A DNA stretch of 64,000 nucleotides. Origin: Thiohalomonas sp963783235. GTDB lineage: Bacteria; Pseudomonadota; Gammaproteobacteria; Thiohalomonadales; Thiohalomonadaceae. Positions 45,355-55,313 of this stretch are shown here, in pieces. The notes beneath the pieces are model-generated. The model was not told the origin of the DNA and did no database searches. It worked only from the letters and a program-made list of their open reading frames with translations. Each line of letters begins with the position of its first letter. Position 1 is the stretch's first letter. The stretch covers positions 620,001 through 684,000 of the forward strand of contig CAWAMN010000002.1 of the NCBI GenBank assembly GCA_963783235.1. The letters are read 5' to 3'. A program made the position numbers and the translations under genes.

Positions 45355-46986
45355 TCAGTTCACGTTAGAGGCGATGTCCAGGGACTCGCCTCTCAGAGCT
45401 GAGACGAGCTTCCGGTTGCGGCCATAGATATCATTTCGAAACTGCACCTGCCCATCCGGGTCTACCCATGCCGTTTGATAGACAAAGTAGACCGGCACCG
45501 GCTCGGGCAGGGATATCTTGCGCCGCTCCCCGGTCTCGACCTCCGCCAGCAGCTTTTCGGTATCCCAGGTATCGTCCAGCAGAGCGGCGGCCAGGACGAA
45601 GGGCTTCTCGAGTCTGACGCAGCCGTGGCTGAACGCACGCTCCCGACGCGTGAACAGGTGTCGGGCGGGCGTATCATGCAGGTAGATGGCGAAGCGGTTG
45701 GGCAGCATCAACTTGATCCGCCCGAGGGCATTCCAGCTCCCCGGCTTCTGCTTGAACACGTAGGGGAACGGTTCCTCCTCATCCAGCTTCAGGGTCGCCA
45801 GGACATCGTCGCGAGTCAGTTCGACCGGCTCCCCCCCGGCATAGGCCTGGATGCGCTGACGAATGAAATAGGCCGGGTCCGACAGCAGCTTCGGCAGCAG
45901 TTCGTCCCTGGCAATGGCCTGCGGAACGGTCCAGCCCGGATTAAGCGTCAGATAGCGAATCGAGGAGGCGAACGCCGGCGTTTCCCAGTCCTCCTCCGGC
46001 CGACCGACAATGACTCGCATAGTCAGTTGCCTGCGTTCGGATTCATACAGGGAGAGTTGAAAGCCGGCGACATTGACAATGACGTAGCGCTCCTCCCCTG
46101 TGCGCGGCAGCCATCGCCAGCGCTCCAGACTGGCCCGTATCTGCGAGATACGGACCGATACCGGCACATTCAGTGCGGCCCGGGTCTTCGGCCCCACAAT
46201 GGCGTCCACCTTGAGACCGTGGCGGGTCTGGAAACGGCGTACCGCATCGGCAAGATGTGGGTCGAAATAGTCCCGGTCACTCGGTTGCGCCCCGGAGAGG
46301 TCGCCACTTCTCATGAGGCGGCGGCGAAGGATACGAACCTGCGGGTCGATATCGCCCGGCTTCAGACTCGCACCCGCACTTAAATGGGGGAAGCCACCAG
46401 CGCGGGCCATTGCCCGATACTCACCGAGGGCCCGCCGTAAGCGTCGGTAACCGGAGGCCCGGGGCGCCAATCCCTCCAGCACCGAGTCCACCGACTCACC
46501 GGCGGTCAGGGGCCGGATGATCCGTTCGGGATCCAGGCGCGGCCGTTTCAGGTGCCAGGCGGCATCAACCGCAGACGGTTCCGTTTGCCCCCCATGCAGA
46601 CTGAAAGCCGTCCTCAGCAGGGCCTGGGTCAGCTGCAATTCGATACTGGCCATGCGCTGCGCGGAAATCTCACCCAGGGGAAGATAGATGGGGGTGTATT
46701 CGAGGCCGTGGCGCTCTTTCGCCAGATAAGAGAGCAGTTCACGCGCGCGATGATTCACTCCCCGGGCATCAAACCAGAGCGGGGCATAGGCGCGTTCGGA
46801 ATAGATCTTTCGCCAGTGAGGACGGGTCGAAAGGCCGGCCACATCAGCGGGCATCGCCCCCGCGTTTTGCAGCCAGGCGCGCAGTACCGTTTCCACGTCG
46901 GCGCCGGCCGGAGCGGTGCTGCATAATCCGAAGATCAGCCCGCCTGCGATCAGGCCGCGGCACCAAACATTGAGCCTGCAGAACAT
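45355..46986 (-). CDS. YcbB/LdtD-like L,D-transpeptidase
   Basis: 543 residues from ATG 46986 (MFCRLNVWCRGLIAGGLIFG), which gives a signal peptide; the frame extends upstream into the AsmA-like gene and that start is rejected. A peptidoglycan-binding domain (about 240-290; YFDPHLADAVRRFQTRHGLK) precedes the YkuD catalytic domain (about 320-500) with the active-site motif AFSHGCVRLEKP. It forms 3-3 cross-links between stem peptides in the periplasm. An N-terminal scaffold domain (WRKIYSERAYAPLWFDARGV) is typical of the LdtD group. Neighbouring the M15 peptidase suggests a make/break pair. Confidence 0.93.
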   Translation of the reverse strand: MFCRLNVWCRGLIAGGLIFGLCSTAPAGADVETVLRAWLQNAGAMPADVAGLSTRPHWRKIYSERAYAPLWFDARGVNHRARELLSYLAKERHGLEYTPIYLPLGEISAQRMASIELQLTQALLRTAFSLHGGQTEPSAVDAAWHLKRPRLDPERIIRPLTAGESVDSVLEGLAPRASGYRRLRRALGEYRAMARAGGFPHLSAGASLKPGDIDPQVRILRRRLMRSGDLSGAQPSDRDYFDPHLADAVRRFQTRHGLKVDAIVGPKTRAALNVPVSVRISQIRASLERWRWLPRTGEERYVIVNVAGFQLSLYESERRQLTMRVIVGRPEEDWETPAFASSIRYLTLNPGWTVPQAIARDELLPKLLSDPAYFIRQRIQAYAGGEPVELTRDDVLATLKLDEEEPFPYVFKQKPGSWNALGRIKLMLPNRFAIYLHDTPARHLFTRRERAFSHGCVRLEKPFVLAAALLDDTWDTEKLLAEVETGERRKISLPEPVPVYFVYQTAWVDPDGQVQFRNDIYGRNRKLVSALRGESLDIASNVN

Positions 46987-47044
46987 CCCTGTCTGCACTC
47001 CGATTTGCTGGAGTATGACTATCGAGTATAGCCCGCCACCGGAA

Positions 47045-48927
47045 TTACCCGTTCCCCTTCGGCTTCTCCATAAGGCGCCGACAATTTGCGCTTTCGGCGC
47101 CGCCCAGTTCCAAAAAGGGAAGCAGTGCCGCCGCGGGCGTAAACAGCGCTCCCAGCGCAAACGATTCGATCACCTCGGTTATGGGGCTGCCCACGATGTC
47201 GACCGAAGGATCCCGAAACGGCCCCTGGATCTTCACCGGCTGGTTGAGGGAGAACAGGCTCGGGTCCTTGGCCCGGGCGGAGATTTCGAGATTGAAAGCT
47301 TCGCTGCGCAGGTCAATCAGCCCATCCGCCATCAGGACGCTGTCCCCTGTGTCCATCACGGCGGTCTCTATCCGGGCGATGCCGTTTTGAACATTGAAGG
47401 TGCCCACCGCGCAGCGGATCGGGGTCACATTATCGTGACCACGCACCAGCAGGGCCTCGGCAATATCCAGACCGGCCAGCTCGACCAGGAGCGAGTCCAG
47501 CCGTCCGCCTGTTGCAATCACCTCGATGCGCCCATCGGCATTGCCAATGGCGGAGGCGATGGTCTGGCCCTTTCCCGACAGATGCATGCGACCGCCGACG
47601 ACAATCCGGGTTGCATCCAGGGGCTCGATGTCGGGAAGGATCTCTCCCAGCTGAATGCCACGAAACTCGACATTCCAGCCCAAACCGGGAATCGCCACGG
47701 CATCGACCCGCAATCGACCGTTGACCCGACCGCCCGCCAGCCCCAACTGAAGCGGATCGAAAACCAGGCGTCCGTCCCGCAGTGTAATTTCAACATTCAG
47801 GTTTCGAAGCGGGGCTACGGGGGTTTCCAGCACACCGGCGCTGACAGCAAGGTTCAAGCCGAGCGCATGCAGCGGACGCTCGGCAATACGCGCCCGTGGC
47901 AAAAACTGGGTCTGCTCGGTCTCGGGTTCGACCAGGAACATGCCGATATCCTTCGGGTCCATGCGTTTGCCCGTGAGATGCCCCGTCAGCTGCGGGGGAT
48001 GCACGGAAAAATCCGCGGTGATCCGCCCGTGCAGGTCCGACTCCCCCACCTGCAAATCCAACCCGGTCAGGATGAGTTTGGCGCCGTCCCGGCGCAATTG
48101 GCCATTCATGGCATAGGGTGCACTGGGAGGAGCCGGAATGCCCGCGATGGGAAACAGACGCCCCATGTCCGGACCGCTTAGCGCCACCTCCGCTTCGAAG
48201 GCACGGGCGGCGCCGCTTCCGGTCAGGGCTCCGTCGACGGTCAGCCGCGTTTCGTTGATAACCAGTTCGCCCTCGAGCGGGAAGCGCCGGCTCGGATCCC
48301 GCAGATCGGCAATGTCCCCCCCCGGGTCTCTGCATGAAGCGGCAGGCCATCGAGGCTGCCCAGTGCTTCGACAGTCGTGTCGTCGTTGGTGGAGAGGCGG
48401 GCTTCGGCAAGGACAAGGGTTCGATCGCTGCCCTTGGTGCGGTCACGATAGTCGATGACAAAGTCGTTCAGCCTTGCCCCGGCGATAACCGGAAAGTCGG
48501 CCCGCCCGGGTGCCTCCGCTTCACCGTGGAAGTCCCAGTTCACCCGGCCCTCTTCGGAGCGGATGAGGCGAAGTACCCCATTGCCGATGCGCACATCGTC
48601 CAGGACAACATTGCCTCCGAGCAGAGGCAGGATGCCGATGTTTCCGGCCACCCGTTCGACGCGCAGCATGGGGTGTTCCGCCCACGGCGGATTTGCGAGA
48701 CGCACATCGGTGGCAACCAGGCGGGTGGGCAGCCCCCAGTCGATATCAAGGTTACCGATCCGGAAGGGGCGTCCCGTCGCCTTCTCGACCCGGGATTCCA
48801 GATACCGGGCAATGTCCGAGTCGTCGATCAGGATCGCGGCGGCGACCACCGCAGCGAAGAGCACCAGCAGCAGCGCCCCAATGCTGCCGAGGATGATACG
48901 CCGTCCCTTGCGTTTCCCGCGTGCCAT
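47045..48927 (-). pseudogene. AsmA-like inner-membrane protein, frameshifted in a poly-G tract
   Basis: Two frames together make one gene. The first runs from ATG 48927 (MARGKRKGRRIILGSIGALL, one N-terminal membrane helix) through IGNLDIDWGLPTRLVATDVR to LPLHAETRGG. There a run of eight C on the plus strand (48316-48323) is one base short, and the correct continuation (DIADLRDPSRRFPLEG) passes to the second frame, which ends at 47045. The restored protein would be 627 residues. AsmA-family proteins bridge or affect inner/outer membrane lipid traffic. A homopolymer miscall is the simplest cause; slippage-based phase variation is the biological alternative. No third lesion is visible. Confidence 0.82.
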
Positions 48928-49106
48928 ACCTTGGCCTCCGGTTTTCCCTCGGAGTATAGCGAGGGGGTCGAACGCGGGCTCTCCTGAGCAATGCGGCCTC
49001 GAATCGATTCCAATCGTTCATGGAACGGACGCAGGACAAGGGGGGGGCCGCGAGGCGCGGCCGCTTTATAACGGGTGCGCCCGGGTCTGACGCGAGTCGG
49101 GTGAAC

Positions 49107-50135
49107 TCAGTGTTCGGCCCCGGGGTCGGCAATCGGAGGCAGTCGCTCCATGAGATAGCAGAGGCAATCCTGGCGGATAACCCGTTCGTCGAGCGTCAGC
49201 ATCGAGGGCATCACCGGCAGACGGGTCCGCAGCTCTCCCTCATTAACCGCAAAGAAGCGATCCGTTACCCGCTCCCCCTCTTCATTCCACGCATCGACCC
49301 GGGCGCCGGCGCCGTTGGCGAAGGCGAGCGCGGTGCCGACGGGCAACTCGCGAAAGTTCAACTCGTCCAGATCGGGCTCGAACACCAATTGCGCGTTCGG
49401 GTCCCGGAAACTGAAGGAGACCTCATCGGGCACCTTTACGGTAGCTACGGTGTGGAACAAGTCATAGTCGTGAGGAGCAACAGGATGTTCCGGCAGTGAC
49501 GCCATGTTGATGACGGCGTCCAGGTAGTCGAGCACGTGTTCGGCATTCGCGGCGTGTCCCGGTTTACCGCACTCCACCGTGACGGCCGGACACAGCTGTG
49601 CCATCGCCATGGACTGCACGGTCTCGGGGCGGATGAAATAGACCACGGTGCGGCTGAACAGTGTCGCCAGGTGCAGGTAACGGTGGTCAAGTCGGTTGAT
49701 GCAGCCGTAGTGGGGGTTGAGCCCGGTGTTGTTGTGAACGTCGATACTGGCAAACGGTCGACGCCGAGCAACGGCCTCCAGCACCTCCGCCGCCAGGCGG
49801 TGCTCCGGCTCCTCCCCCCCTTTCCAGATACGGTTAAAGTCCGGCTGCCCCTCCAGGCGTCGCAGACCGTGACGAGCCGCGGCGACATTGCCCACGAACA
49901 GCGCCAGCGAGCGGGGCAGCGTGTGGCCCGCATAGTTATCCAGGAGGGCGCGAGTGGACTCCCAGCCGGTGTCCTCATTTCCGTGCAACAGCACCGTGAT
50001 CACCAGTGGCTCCTCGCGTCGGCCCGGAAGATGAATCAGCGTCGGCCCATCGAGGACTTCATGTAACCTGGAAGCGGGTCGGCCCAGGATTCCGTCGGGC
50101 AGCCCCTCCAGTTGGATCAGCTTCGGTTCACGCAT
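49107..50135 (-). CDS. Succinylglutamate desuccinylase/aspartoacylase-family (M14-like) hydrolase
   Basis: 342 residues from ATG 50135 (MREPKLIQLEGLPDGILGRP), overlapping the upstream gene by eight bases. Zinc-site motifs of the AstE/ASPA group are visible: TVLLHGNEDTGW (His and Glu), SIDVHNNTGLNPHYGC (His) and TVECGKPGHAANAEH (catalytic Glu). These enzymes remove acyl groups from amino acids or short amides. The preceding gene encodes a GCS2-like carboxylate-amine ligase, so the pair may make and break the same gamma-glutamyl or related amide; the substrate is not known. Confidence 0.85.
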   Translation of the reverse strand: MREPKLIQLEGLPDGILGRPASRLHEVLDGPTLIHLPGRREEPLVITVLLHGNEDTGWESTRALLDNYAGHTLPRSLALFVGNVAAARHGLRRLEGQPDFNRIWKGGEEPEHRLAAEVLEAVARRRPFASIDVHNNTGLNPHYGCINRLDHRYLHLATLFSRTVVYFIRPETVQSMAMAQLCPAVTVECGKPGHAANAEHVLDYLDAVINMASLPEHPVAPHDYDLFHTVATVKVPDEVSFSFRDPNAQLVFEPDLDELNFRELPVGTALAFANGAGARVDAWNEEGERVTDRFFAVNEGELRTRLPVMPSMLTLDERVIRQDCLCYLMERLPPIADPGAEH

Positions 50136-51575
50136 ATGTCGTTTCCGTCGGCCATTGGTGCACGGGCATGCCGCTGTCCTGGAGTTCCAGGTAACGCTCG
50201 ACCAGCCGCGCCATGTCGTTGCCGACATGCTCAACATAGTCGCATTGCCAGGCGGCCCCCGTGCGGCCGGTCCGGACCCGTTCGCCGATGATTCCCAGAT
50301 AGCGGTCGATATCGCCCTCGGCGCAACCGAGTTCCTCCAGCCCCTCGCGAGCCATGCCGAGCAGCCGGCGCCGGAACAGCTCCTGAAGATTCCAGCTCTT
50401 GCCGTCCAGCCAGACGACGGAGGCATCGAGGCTGTGCTTGGCGGCGGTGTAGAAATTATCGCGCGCCTTGGCAAAATCCAGCTTGAACTCCACGCCGCGC
50501 TCCTGCTCGGCAACCGCGGTGATCAACCCGAAAAAGAGCGCCGCGTTGGCGATGGTATCCACCACGCTTGGCCCGGCAGGACCACCCGGTGCTCGATACG
50601 CAGGTGGGGCGTGCCGTCCGCATCGAACCCCGCCAACGGCCGATTCCAGCGCCAGACGGTACCGTTTTGAAGCCGCAAATGTTCGAGCGCTCCGGGGTCC
50701 TCGCCCAGTTCCACCGGCAGCAGCACCGGATAGTGTTCCAGATTCTCCAGGAACAGCTCAAACAGGGACTCCCGGACGTAACCGGACCCGAACGTTACCC
50801 GCTTGATCGGGCCGAAAGCGGCCCCGTTGATGCCGCCGACTTCCACCGCCTGTTCAAATAACGGGATACGCGACTCCCGCCAAAGCCGCCGGCCGAACAG
50901 CAGTGGCGAATTGGCGCTCATCGCTACCATCGGCGCCGAGAGGATCGTCGCCGCGTTGAAGTAGCGTGCCGCTTTATTCTGCGCCACCTGAAAATGGATT
51001 TGAAACGAGGTGGTGGCCGCCTCCAACATGACGTCGTGGTGTTCGGTCCGCAGATGCTCCCGCCCCTGGATTTCCAGCACCAGGGCGCGGCCGTGTCGCA
51101 GGCGCAGCACCTGCTCATTCAGTGCCTTGTAGCGGGTCAGGTGCGACATGTTGGCCAGGGTCAGCATCTCGTCACGCACCGTGGGCAGGATGCCGATCAT
51201 CGCCAGCCGCAGCCCCATCGAGCCGGCCACCTCCCGGCATCGGAGCCAGTTGGCCTCGAGCTCCCGATGCATGGCCTCGAGCGCATCGCCCCCGACCATC
51301 AGCGGCGTGCTGTTCAGCTCGATGTTGAACAGCGACAGTTCCGGAGAGACCAGCGCATCAGGAAGTTGCTCCAGGAAGCGCACGTTTTCCGGCGCGGGCT
51401 GGGCGGCGTTATCCACCAGCCAGGCCTCCAGCTCGAAGCCGACCGTGCCGTGGCGGGCCGAAAACCGCTTGTCGGCAAACCAGCGCTCAAGAAGCTGCGT
51501 CTCAGCCTTCAGTCGCCGTGAGAAGGCCTCAAAATCGTGCTTCTTGAAACGACTGCCCGAGATCTCCTGGCCCAT
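50128..51575 (-). pseudogene. GCS2-like glutamate-cysteine ligase family protein, one-base frameshift
   Basis: Starts at ATG 51575 (MGQEISGSRFKKHDFEAFSR) with GGAG about nine bases upstream. The ligase-like core reads GFELEAWLVD, FNIELNSTPLMVGGDALEAM and HFQVAQNKAARYFNAATILS, with glutamates in the metal/ATP positions of carboxylate-amine ligases. After RIEHRVVLPG (about 50575) the literal frame fails; one missing C restores PSVVDTIANAALFFGLITAV and the rest to stop 50128. The restored protein has about 482 residues. As with cas2 and the AsmA-like gene, a sequencing error is quite possible. It overlaps the downstream M14-like hydrolase. Confidence 0.8.
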
Positions 51576-51702
51576 GCGTTTTTCTCCGGAGTCGATCCGA
51601 TAGCCTGCTCCGCACACCCATTCTCCCGGCGCCGGCCGCAACGGTCTTTCGCACCGCGAAAAAACCGACGCGGCCCGCGATGGTGCACTTCTTTGGGCCC
51701 GA

Positions 51703-51836
51703 CAGGCTGTTGAAAAACTCCCTCTCCCTCCGGGTCGGGGTGAGGGGGGGGCAATGCAGGTAACTGCCCGATTTTTGCTCCCTCATCCTGGCCTTCTCCC
51801 TGAGGGAGAAGGGACAACCCCTTTTTCAACAGCCTG
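51703..51836. mobile_element. Dispersed MITE-like element (GGCTGTTGAAAAA family), copy 2
   Basis: 134 bp bounded by perfect 15-bp inverted repeats CAGGCTGTTGAAAAA (51703-51717) and its complement (51822-51836). The inside is CCCTCTCCC/GGGGTGAGG blocks and the hairpin CCTTCTCCCTGAGGGAGAAGG. Its right end directly adjoins the stop codon of the MurU-like gene, as copy 1 adjoins the stop of the 44103 gene. It probably also serves as a terminator. It accounts for half of the 260-bp gap. Confidence 0.75.
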
Positions 51837-52496
51837 CTAAGCGCCCGTGTCAACAATCCGGTTGAGTTCAGCCAAGCGTTCCGGGGTCCCGATATCCATC
51901 CAGCGGCCCCGGTAGTGCTCGCCGCTGACGTCTCCCGCCTCCATGGCGCGGCGCAGCAGCGGTGCCAGGCGAAATGCGCCCGGTCGGCAGCCCTCGAACA
52001 GCTCCGGTCGGTAGACCCCGATGCCCGAAAAGGTGAGCCGCGTCCCGTCGGTTTCAACGCGCCCGCCCCTCAGTGCAAAGTCCCCCCCGGAATGATGGCT
52101 CGGATTGTCCACCAGCACCAGATGGGCAAGGCCCTTCGGTTCAGGCAGGCGCTGGAAGGGGAAATCGGTCCAGATATCGCCATTGACCACGACGAAAGGG
52201 CCGGGGCCGAGGCGGGACAGGGCCTGGAAGATCCCGCCGCCGGTCTCGAGGGCCGAGGTTTCGGGAGAATAGGTGATGGCCACGCCGTAACCGGAACCGT
52301 CGCCCAGAGCCGCCTCGATACGATCCCCGAGATGGGCATGATTCACCACCAACTCCTTGATTCCGGCGTGCGCCAGTGCCTCCAGGTGATACTCGATCAG
52401 GGCTTTACCACCGGCGCGCAGTAGCGGTTTGGGGGTCGTGTCGGTCAGCGGCCGCATGCGTTCACCGCGGCCCGCCGCCAGAATCATGGCTTTCAT
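51837..52496 (-). CDS. MurU-like nucleotidyltransferase
   Basis: 219 residues. The N-terminal signature MKAMILAAGRGERMRPLTDT is the nucleotide-binding loop of sugar-phosphate nucleotidyltransferases; VVNGDIWTD provides the metal-binding Asp and RGRWMDIGTPERLAELN the C-terminal motif. Length and motifs match MurU (N-acetylmuramate 1-phosphate uridylyltransferase) of the peptidoglycan recycling bypass more than the longer GlmU or GalU. No amgK-like kinase gene, the usual partner of murU, is seen upstream within the window, so the call rests on sequence alone. Confidence 0.82.
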   Translation of the reverse strand: MKAMILAAGRGERMRPLTDTTPKPLLRAGGKALIEYHLEALAHAGIKELVVNHAHLGDRIEAALGDGSGYGVAITYSPETSALETGGGIFQALSRLGPGPFVVVNGDIWTDFPFQRLPEPKGLAHLVLVDNPSHHSGGDFALRGGRVETDGTRLTFSGIGVYRPELFEGCRPGAFRLAPLLRRAMEAGDVSGEHYRGRWMDIGTPERLAELNRIVDTGA

Positions 52497-52716
52497 ACCG
52501 ATTCCGCCGTGGGTTTCGGCTCATCATCCTGCATCCGCCGCGACGATCCAAGTTTCCGCTCGCCTATTAGTTGACTTTTATGCTAGGGTATTGACAGCTA
52601 CCGTCAACGGTTTTTCGGATCAGACGCTCTCCCTGTAATCAGGTGCAGTAGAATCGGCTCTTGAACCGAGAGACCCAGACCCTTGGACACCTGAAATGAC
52701 AGACAGGGAGACCCCC

Positions 52717-53157
52717 ATGAACGCCACCGATTCCGACGCAATGAATCACGAATTGAGCAGCGGGATTGCCGCATTCGAAGGCAAGCATTTTGCGACCGCC
52801 ATGCAACTGCTCTACCCGCTCGCCGACCAGGGCGACCCCGAAGCCCAATACCGGGTCGCCATCATGTTTCAGAACTCCCTGCTCGGCTCCCCCAATGAGG
52901 CCAAAGCCGCCGAGTACATGCATGCCGCCGCCGAACAGGGCCACGCCATGGCCCAGCATGGACTCGCCTTTATGTACCTGGAGGGTGAATGCCTGGAGCA
53001 GGACGAGGCGGAAGCCGTCAAATGGTTCGAGAAAGCCGCCGATCAGGGGCTGATCGGCTCGCTGACCACCCTCGGCATGTTGTACCAGGAAGGCCGCGGC
53101 GTGGAGCAGGACGAGGCCAAGGCGCGGGAACTGCTGAAACAGGCCGGCTTCGAGTGA
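52717..53157 (+). CDS. Sel1-repeat protein
   Basis: 146 residues from ATG 52717, which has GGGAG eight bases upstream; an in-frame ATG seven codons earlier has no site. Three to four Sel1-type alpha/alpha repeats are visible (ADQGDPEAQYRVAIMFQNSL, AAEQGHAMAQHGLAFMYLEG, AADQGLIGSLTTLGMLYQEG), with the usual A-A-x-x-G pattern. No signal peptide. Such proteins are adaptors for protein-protein contacts; the partner is unknown. A strong hairpin terminator follows. The 220 bp before it contain TTGAC-N7-GTCAA (about 52591-52607), whose spacing is wrong for FNR. Confidence 0.85.
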   Translation: MNATDSDAMNHELSSGIAAFEGKHFATAMQLLYPLADQGDPEAQYRVAIMFQNSLLGSPNEAKAAEYMHAAAEQGHAMAQHGLAFMYLEGECLEQDEAEAVKWFEKAADQGLIGSLTTLGMLYQEGRGVEQDEAKARELLKQAGFE

Positions 53158-53163
53158 TATCCC

Positions 53164-53196
53164 GGCAGGGCGGGCGACAGCCCGTCCTGCCTTTCC
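53164..53196 (+). terminator. Rho-independent-like terminator after the Sel1 gene
   Basis: GGCAGGGCGGGC (53164-53175), loop GACA, then GCCCGTCCTGCC (53180-53191), a 12-bp stem with one G-T pair, followed by TTTCC. It lies seven bases past the Sel1 stop codon. Confidence 0.7.
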
Positions 53197-53363
53197 CCAC
53201 CTTTGCAATTCGCTACCTGTCACAGGTCCGCGCCCCCCGGGTGTAGATCATCGCATGACGGGAATTCCCTCTCCTGCTCGCTAAACCCTCCTTGATCCTA
53301 CAGACTGAAGATCGGTACCGGCACCTGGACCGTGCGGGACAGCCATCTCAACGAGTGGACGGA

Positions 53364-54710
53364 ATGGACAATAAAATCCTGGAGCACAGGGCGTTTCGCG
53401 GCGGCAAGAAAGATGGCGTCCGTTATAAAGACGATGCCGATATCGCCGATTACCTTGAAGTCATCAAGACCGAGGATGAAGAGCGCTTCTTCGCTTACCT
53501 GAAGGGTCTTCCGGCCCAGCTTCAGGCCGAAACCGTCATCGAACTTCCCGCACCGTTCCAAGCGGACCTGATCGAGAACATGGAGGTTGGCGCACTTTCC
53601 GAGCTGCTCAAGCAGCTGGAAACCGACGATGCCACCGATTTCATGCAGTTCATTCTCAAGGTGGATCCCGTCAAGGGCGAAGAGGTCTTCGACAACCTGA
53701 CCGAACGCCTGCAGAGCATCCTTCAGCGCCTGATGGTCTATAACGAGGACCAGGCGGGCGCCTGGATGCAAACCGAGCTTTTCTCGGCGCGCAGCAATGA
53801 GACGGTAATGAGCTCGCTGCGCCGCCTCCGCAAACTCAAGGCCTCCGACCGGCTCGGCCGTGTGCAGTATGTGCACGTCGTCGATGACAACAAACGGCTG
53901 TTGCGGGTTATCCCGCTATCCGAACTGATTGTCATCCCTACCCGCAAACACTACAGCGAGATCATTGAGGAGTTCGCCACCCCCTACTCCGTGGAAGCCA
54001 GCGCACCCATCAGTGACGCGGTGCACATGATGGAGAAGTACGATTTGGCGCTTCTCCCGGTGGTCGATCGCAGGGACCGTCTCGTCGGGCAGATCACCCA
54101 TGACGACGTCATGGACATCATCCAGGAGATGGCCACCGAACAGATTTACGGCCTGGGCAACGTCAGTGCCGAGGAAGACCTCAATGAGAGTGCCTTCAAG
54201 ACCGGACGCAGCCGCGCGTTCTGGCTTGGCATCAACCTGATTAACGTCACGCTGGTCTCCATTGCCATCGGACTTTTCGAGCAGACACTCGATTCGATCG
54301 TGGCCTTGGCGGTGCTGATGCCCATTGTGGCCAATATGGGGGGTACCGCCTCGATGCAGACGCTGACGGTCATGGTCCGCCAGATGGCGCTAGGCGAACT
54401 CACCCCCGCGAACGCCATGCGTTTTTTCAAAAAGGAGCTGCTGATCGCCAGTGCCAACGGCGTGGTTTTCGGCATCGCGGCGATGGTTATCAGTTACCTT
54501 CGCTTCGATTCCATCATACTCGGCGCCGTGATGGGTCTGGCGATGATCATCAGTTTCGTCCTCGCCGGTGTGATGGGGGCCGGCGTTCCGATCCTGCTGA
54601 AGCGCCTGGGGATCGACCCGGCGGTGGCCAGCTCCACTATGGTCCTCACCTTTATGGATGTCACCGGCTTCGTCAGCTTCCTGTCACTCGCGACACTGAT
54701 CATCCTTTGA
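53364..54710 (+). CDS. mgtE: MgtE-family magnesium transporter
   Basis: 448 residues from ATG 53364 (MDNKILEHRAFRGGKKDGVR); a start 24 codons earlier is possible but lacks similarity. The MgtE N domain (about 30-140), two CBS domains (about 145-270; LLPVVDRRDRLVGQITHDDV) and five membrane helices (about 295-448) are present. VANMGGTASMQTLTVMVRQM carries the signature of the pore helix, and GIDPAVASSTMVLTFMDVTG the final helix with its conserved Asp. It imports magnesium, gated by ion binding to the cytosolic domains. Confidence 0.95.
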   Translation: MDNKILEHRAFRGGKKDGVRYKDDADIADYLEVIKTEDEERFFAYLKGLPAQLQAETVIELPAPFQADLIENMEVGALSELLKQLETDDATDFMQFILKVDPVKGEEVFDNLTERLQSILQRLMVYNEDQAGAWMQTELFSARSNETVMSSLRRLRKLKASDRLGRVQYVHVVDDNKRLLRVIPLSELIVIPTRKHYSEIIEEFATPYSVEASAPISDAVHMMEKYDLALLPVVDRRDRLVGQITHDDVMDIIQEMATEQIYGLGNVSAEEDLNESAFKTGRSRAFWLGINLINVTLVSIAIGLFEQTLDSIVALAVLMPIVANMGGTASMQTLTVMVRQMALGELTPANAMRFFKKELLIASANGVVFGIAAMVISYLRFDSIILGAVMGLAMIISFVLAGVMGAGVPILLKRLGIDPAVASSTMVLTFMDVTGFVSFLSLATLIIL

Positions 54711-54731
54711 AGAGCCTTTTCGGGCGAATGC

Positions 54732-55073
54732 TCACACCGGCCATTCGTCCGAGAGATATAGCCACCCCTTGGCGATGCGGTATATCAGCCAGACGGCCGT
54801 CGCGAACAGAATGATGAAGCCGATCCCCAAACCGGTGGTGATGCCTCCCAGCAAAGACCAGAGGAGCGTGAACCAGAAGGTGCGGATCTGCCAACGGAAA
54901 TGGCTGGCAAGCCAGGCCTCCGCAGCCTCATCGCGCTTCACGTAATCAAGCACCACCCCGACGATAAAGGTCACCGGAAACAGAAAGGAGACGGCCTGCA
55001 GGGCATAGACCGCAGTGAGTAGATTTTTCAGCGGTTGGCGGCCGTTAGCGCCGGAGTCCGGTAGAGGATTCAT
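54732..55073 (-). CDS. Small DUF4870-like membrane protein
   Basis: 113 residues with three membrane helices (about 23-45, 66-84, 85-102). The stretch WLASHFRWQIRTFWFTLLWS is the conserved cytosolic link and helix of this COG3671/DUF4870-type family, whose function is unknown. It converges with mgtE, ending 22 bases from it, and is divergent from the HPP-CBS gene. Nothing shows a partner. Confidence 0.75.
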   Translation of the reverse strand: MNPLPDSGANGRQPLKNLLTAVYALQAVSFLFPVTFIVGVVLDYVKRDEAAEAWLASHFRWQIRTFWFTLLWSLLGGITTGLGIGFIILFATAVWLIYRIAKGWLYLSDEWPV

Positions 55074-55229
55074 TTCGATCAGTTAATTCCATTCTGACGG
55101 GATACCTCCTACGAGTTACCCGCCTCGCATCCAAACGCCCCTTGGTTTTCCCAAATTGCGCTCTATGCTCATTAGGGTAATCGCTAAAGAGAGCCGCCAC
55201 GAAGTGCAACCATCTGATTTGGCTAAACT

Positions 55230-55243
55230 TTGACCTAGATCAA
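55230..55243 (+). promoter_or_regulatory. FNR/DNR box upstream of the HPP-CBS gene
   Basis: TTGACCTAGATCAA, a full match to the TTGAY-N4-RTCAA pattern read by FNR, DNR and NNR. It lies 71 bp before the gene start. With a class II spacing the transcript would begin near 55278, consistent with activation under low oxygen or NO. Confidence 0.75.
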
Positions 55244-55313
55244 GGCCGCCAACCTGTCGCGCAGGGAAAATCCCGACCTTTTCACTAAAGCGTTACCCCC
55301 AAAGAGAGATGCA

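Noticed and set aside
48241..48461. Separate small gene MSSTIVTAPRAAIEPLSLPK...
   Set aside because: Shadow frame across the AsmA-like frameshift region.
52585..52610. FNR box before the Sel1 gene (TTGAC...GTCAA)
   Set aside because: Spacer is seven bases, not four.
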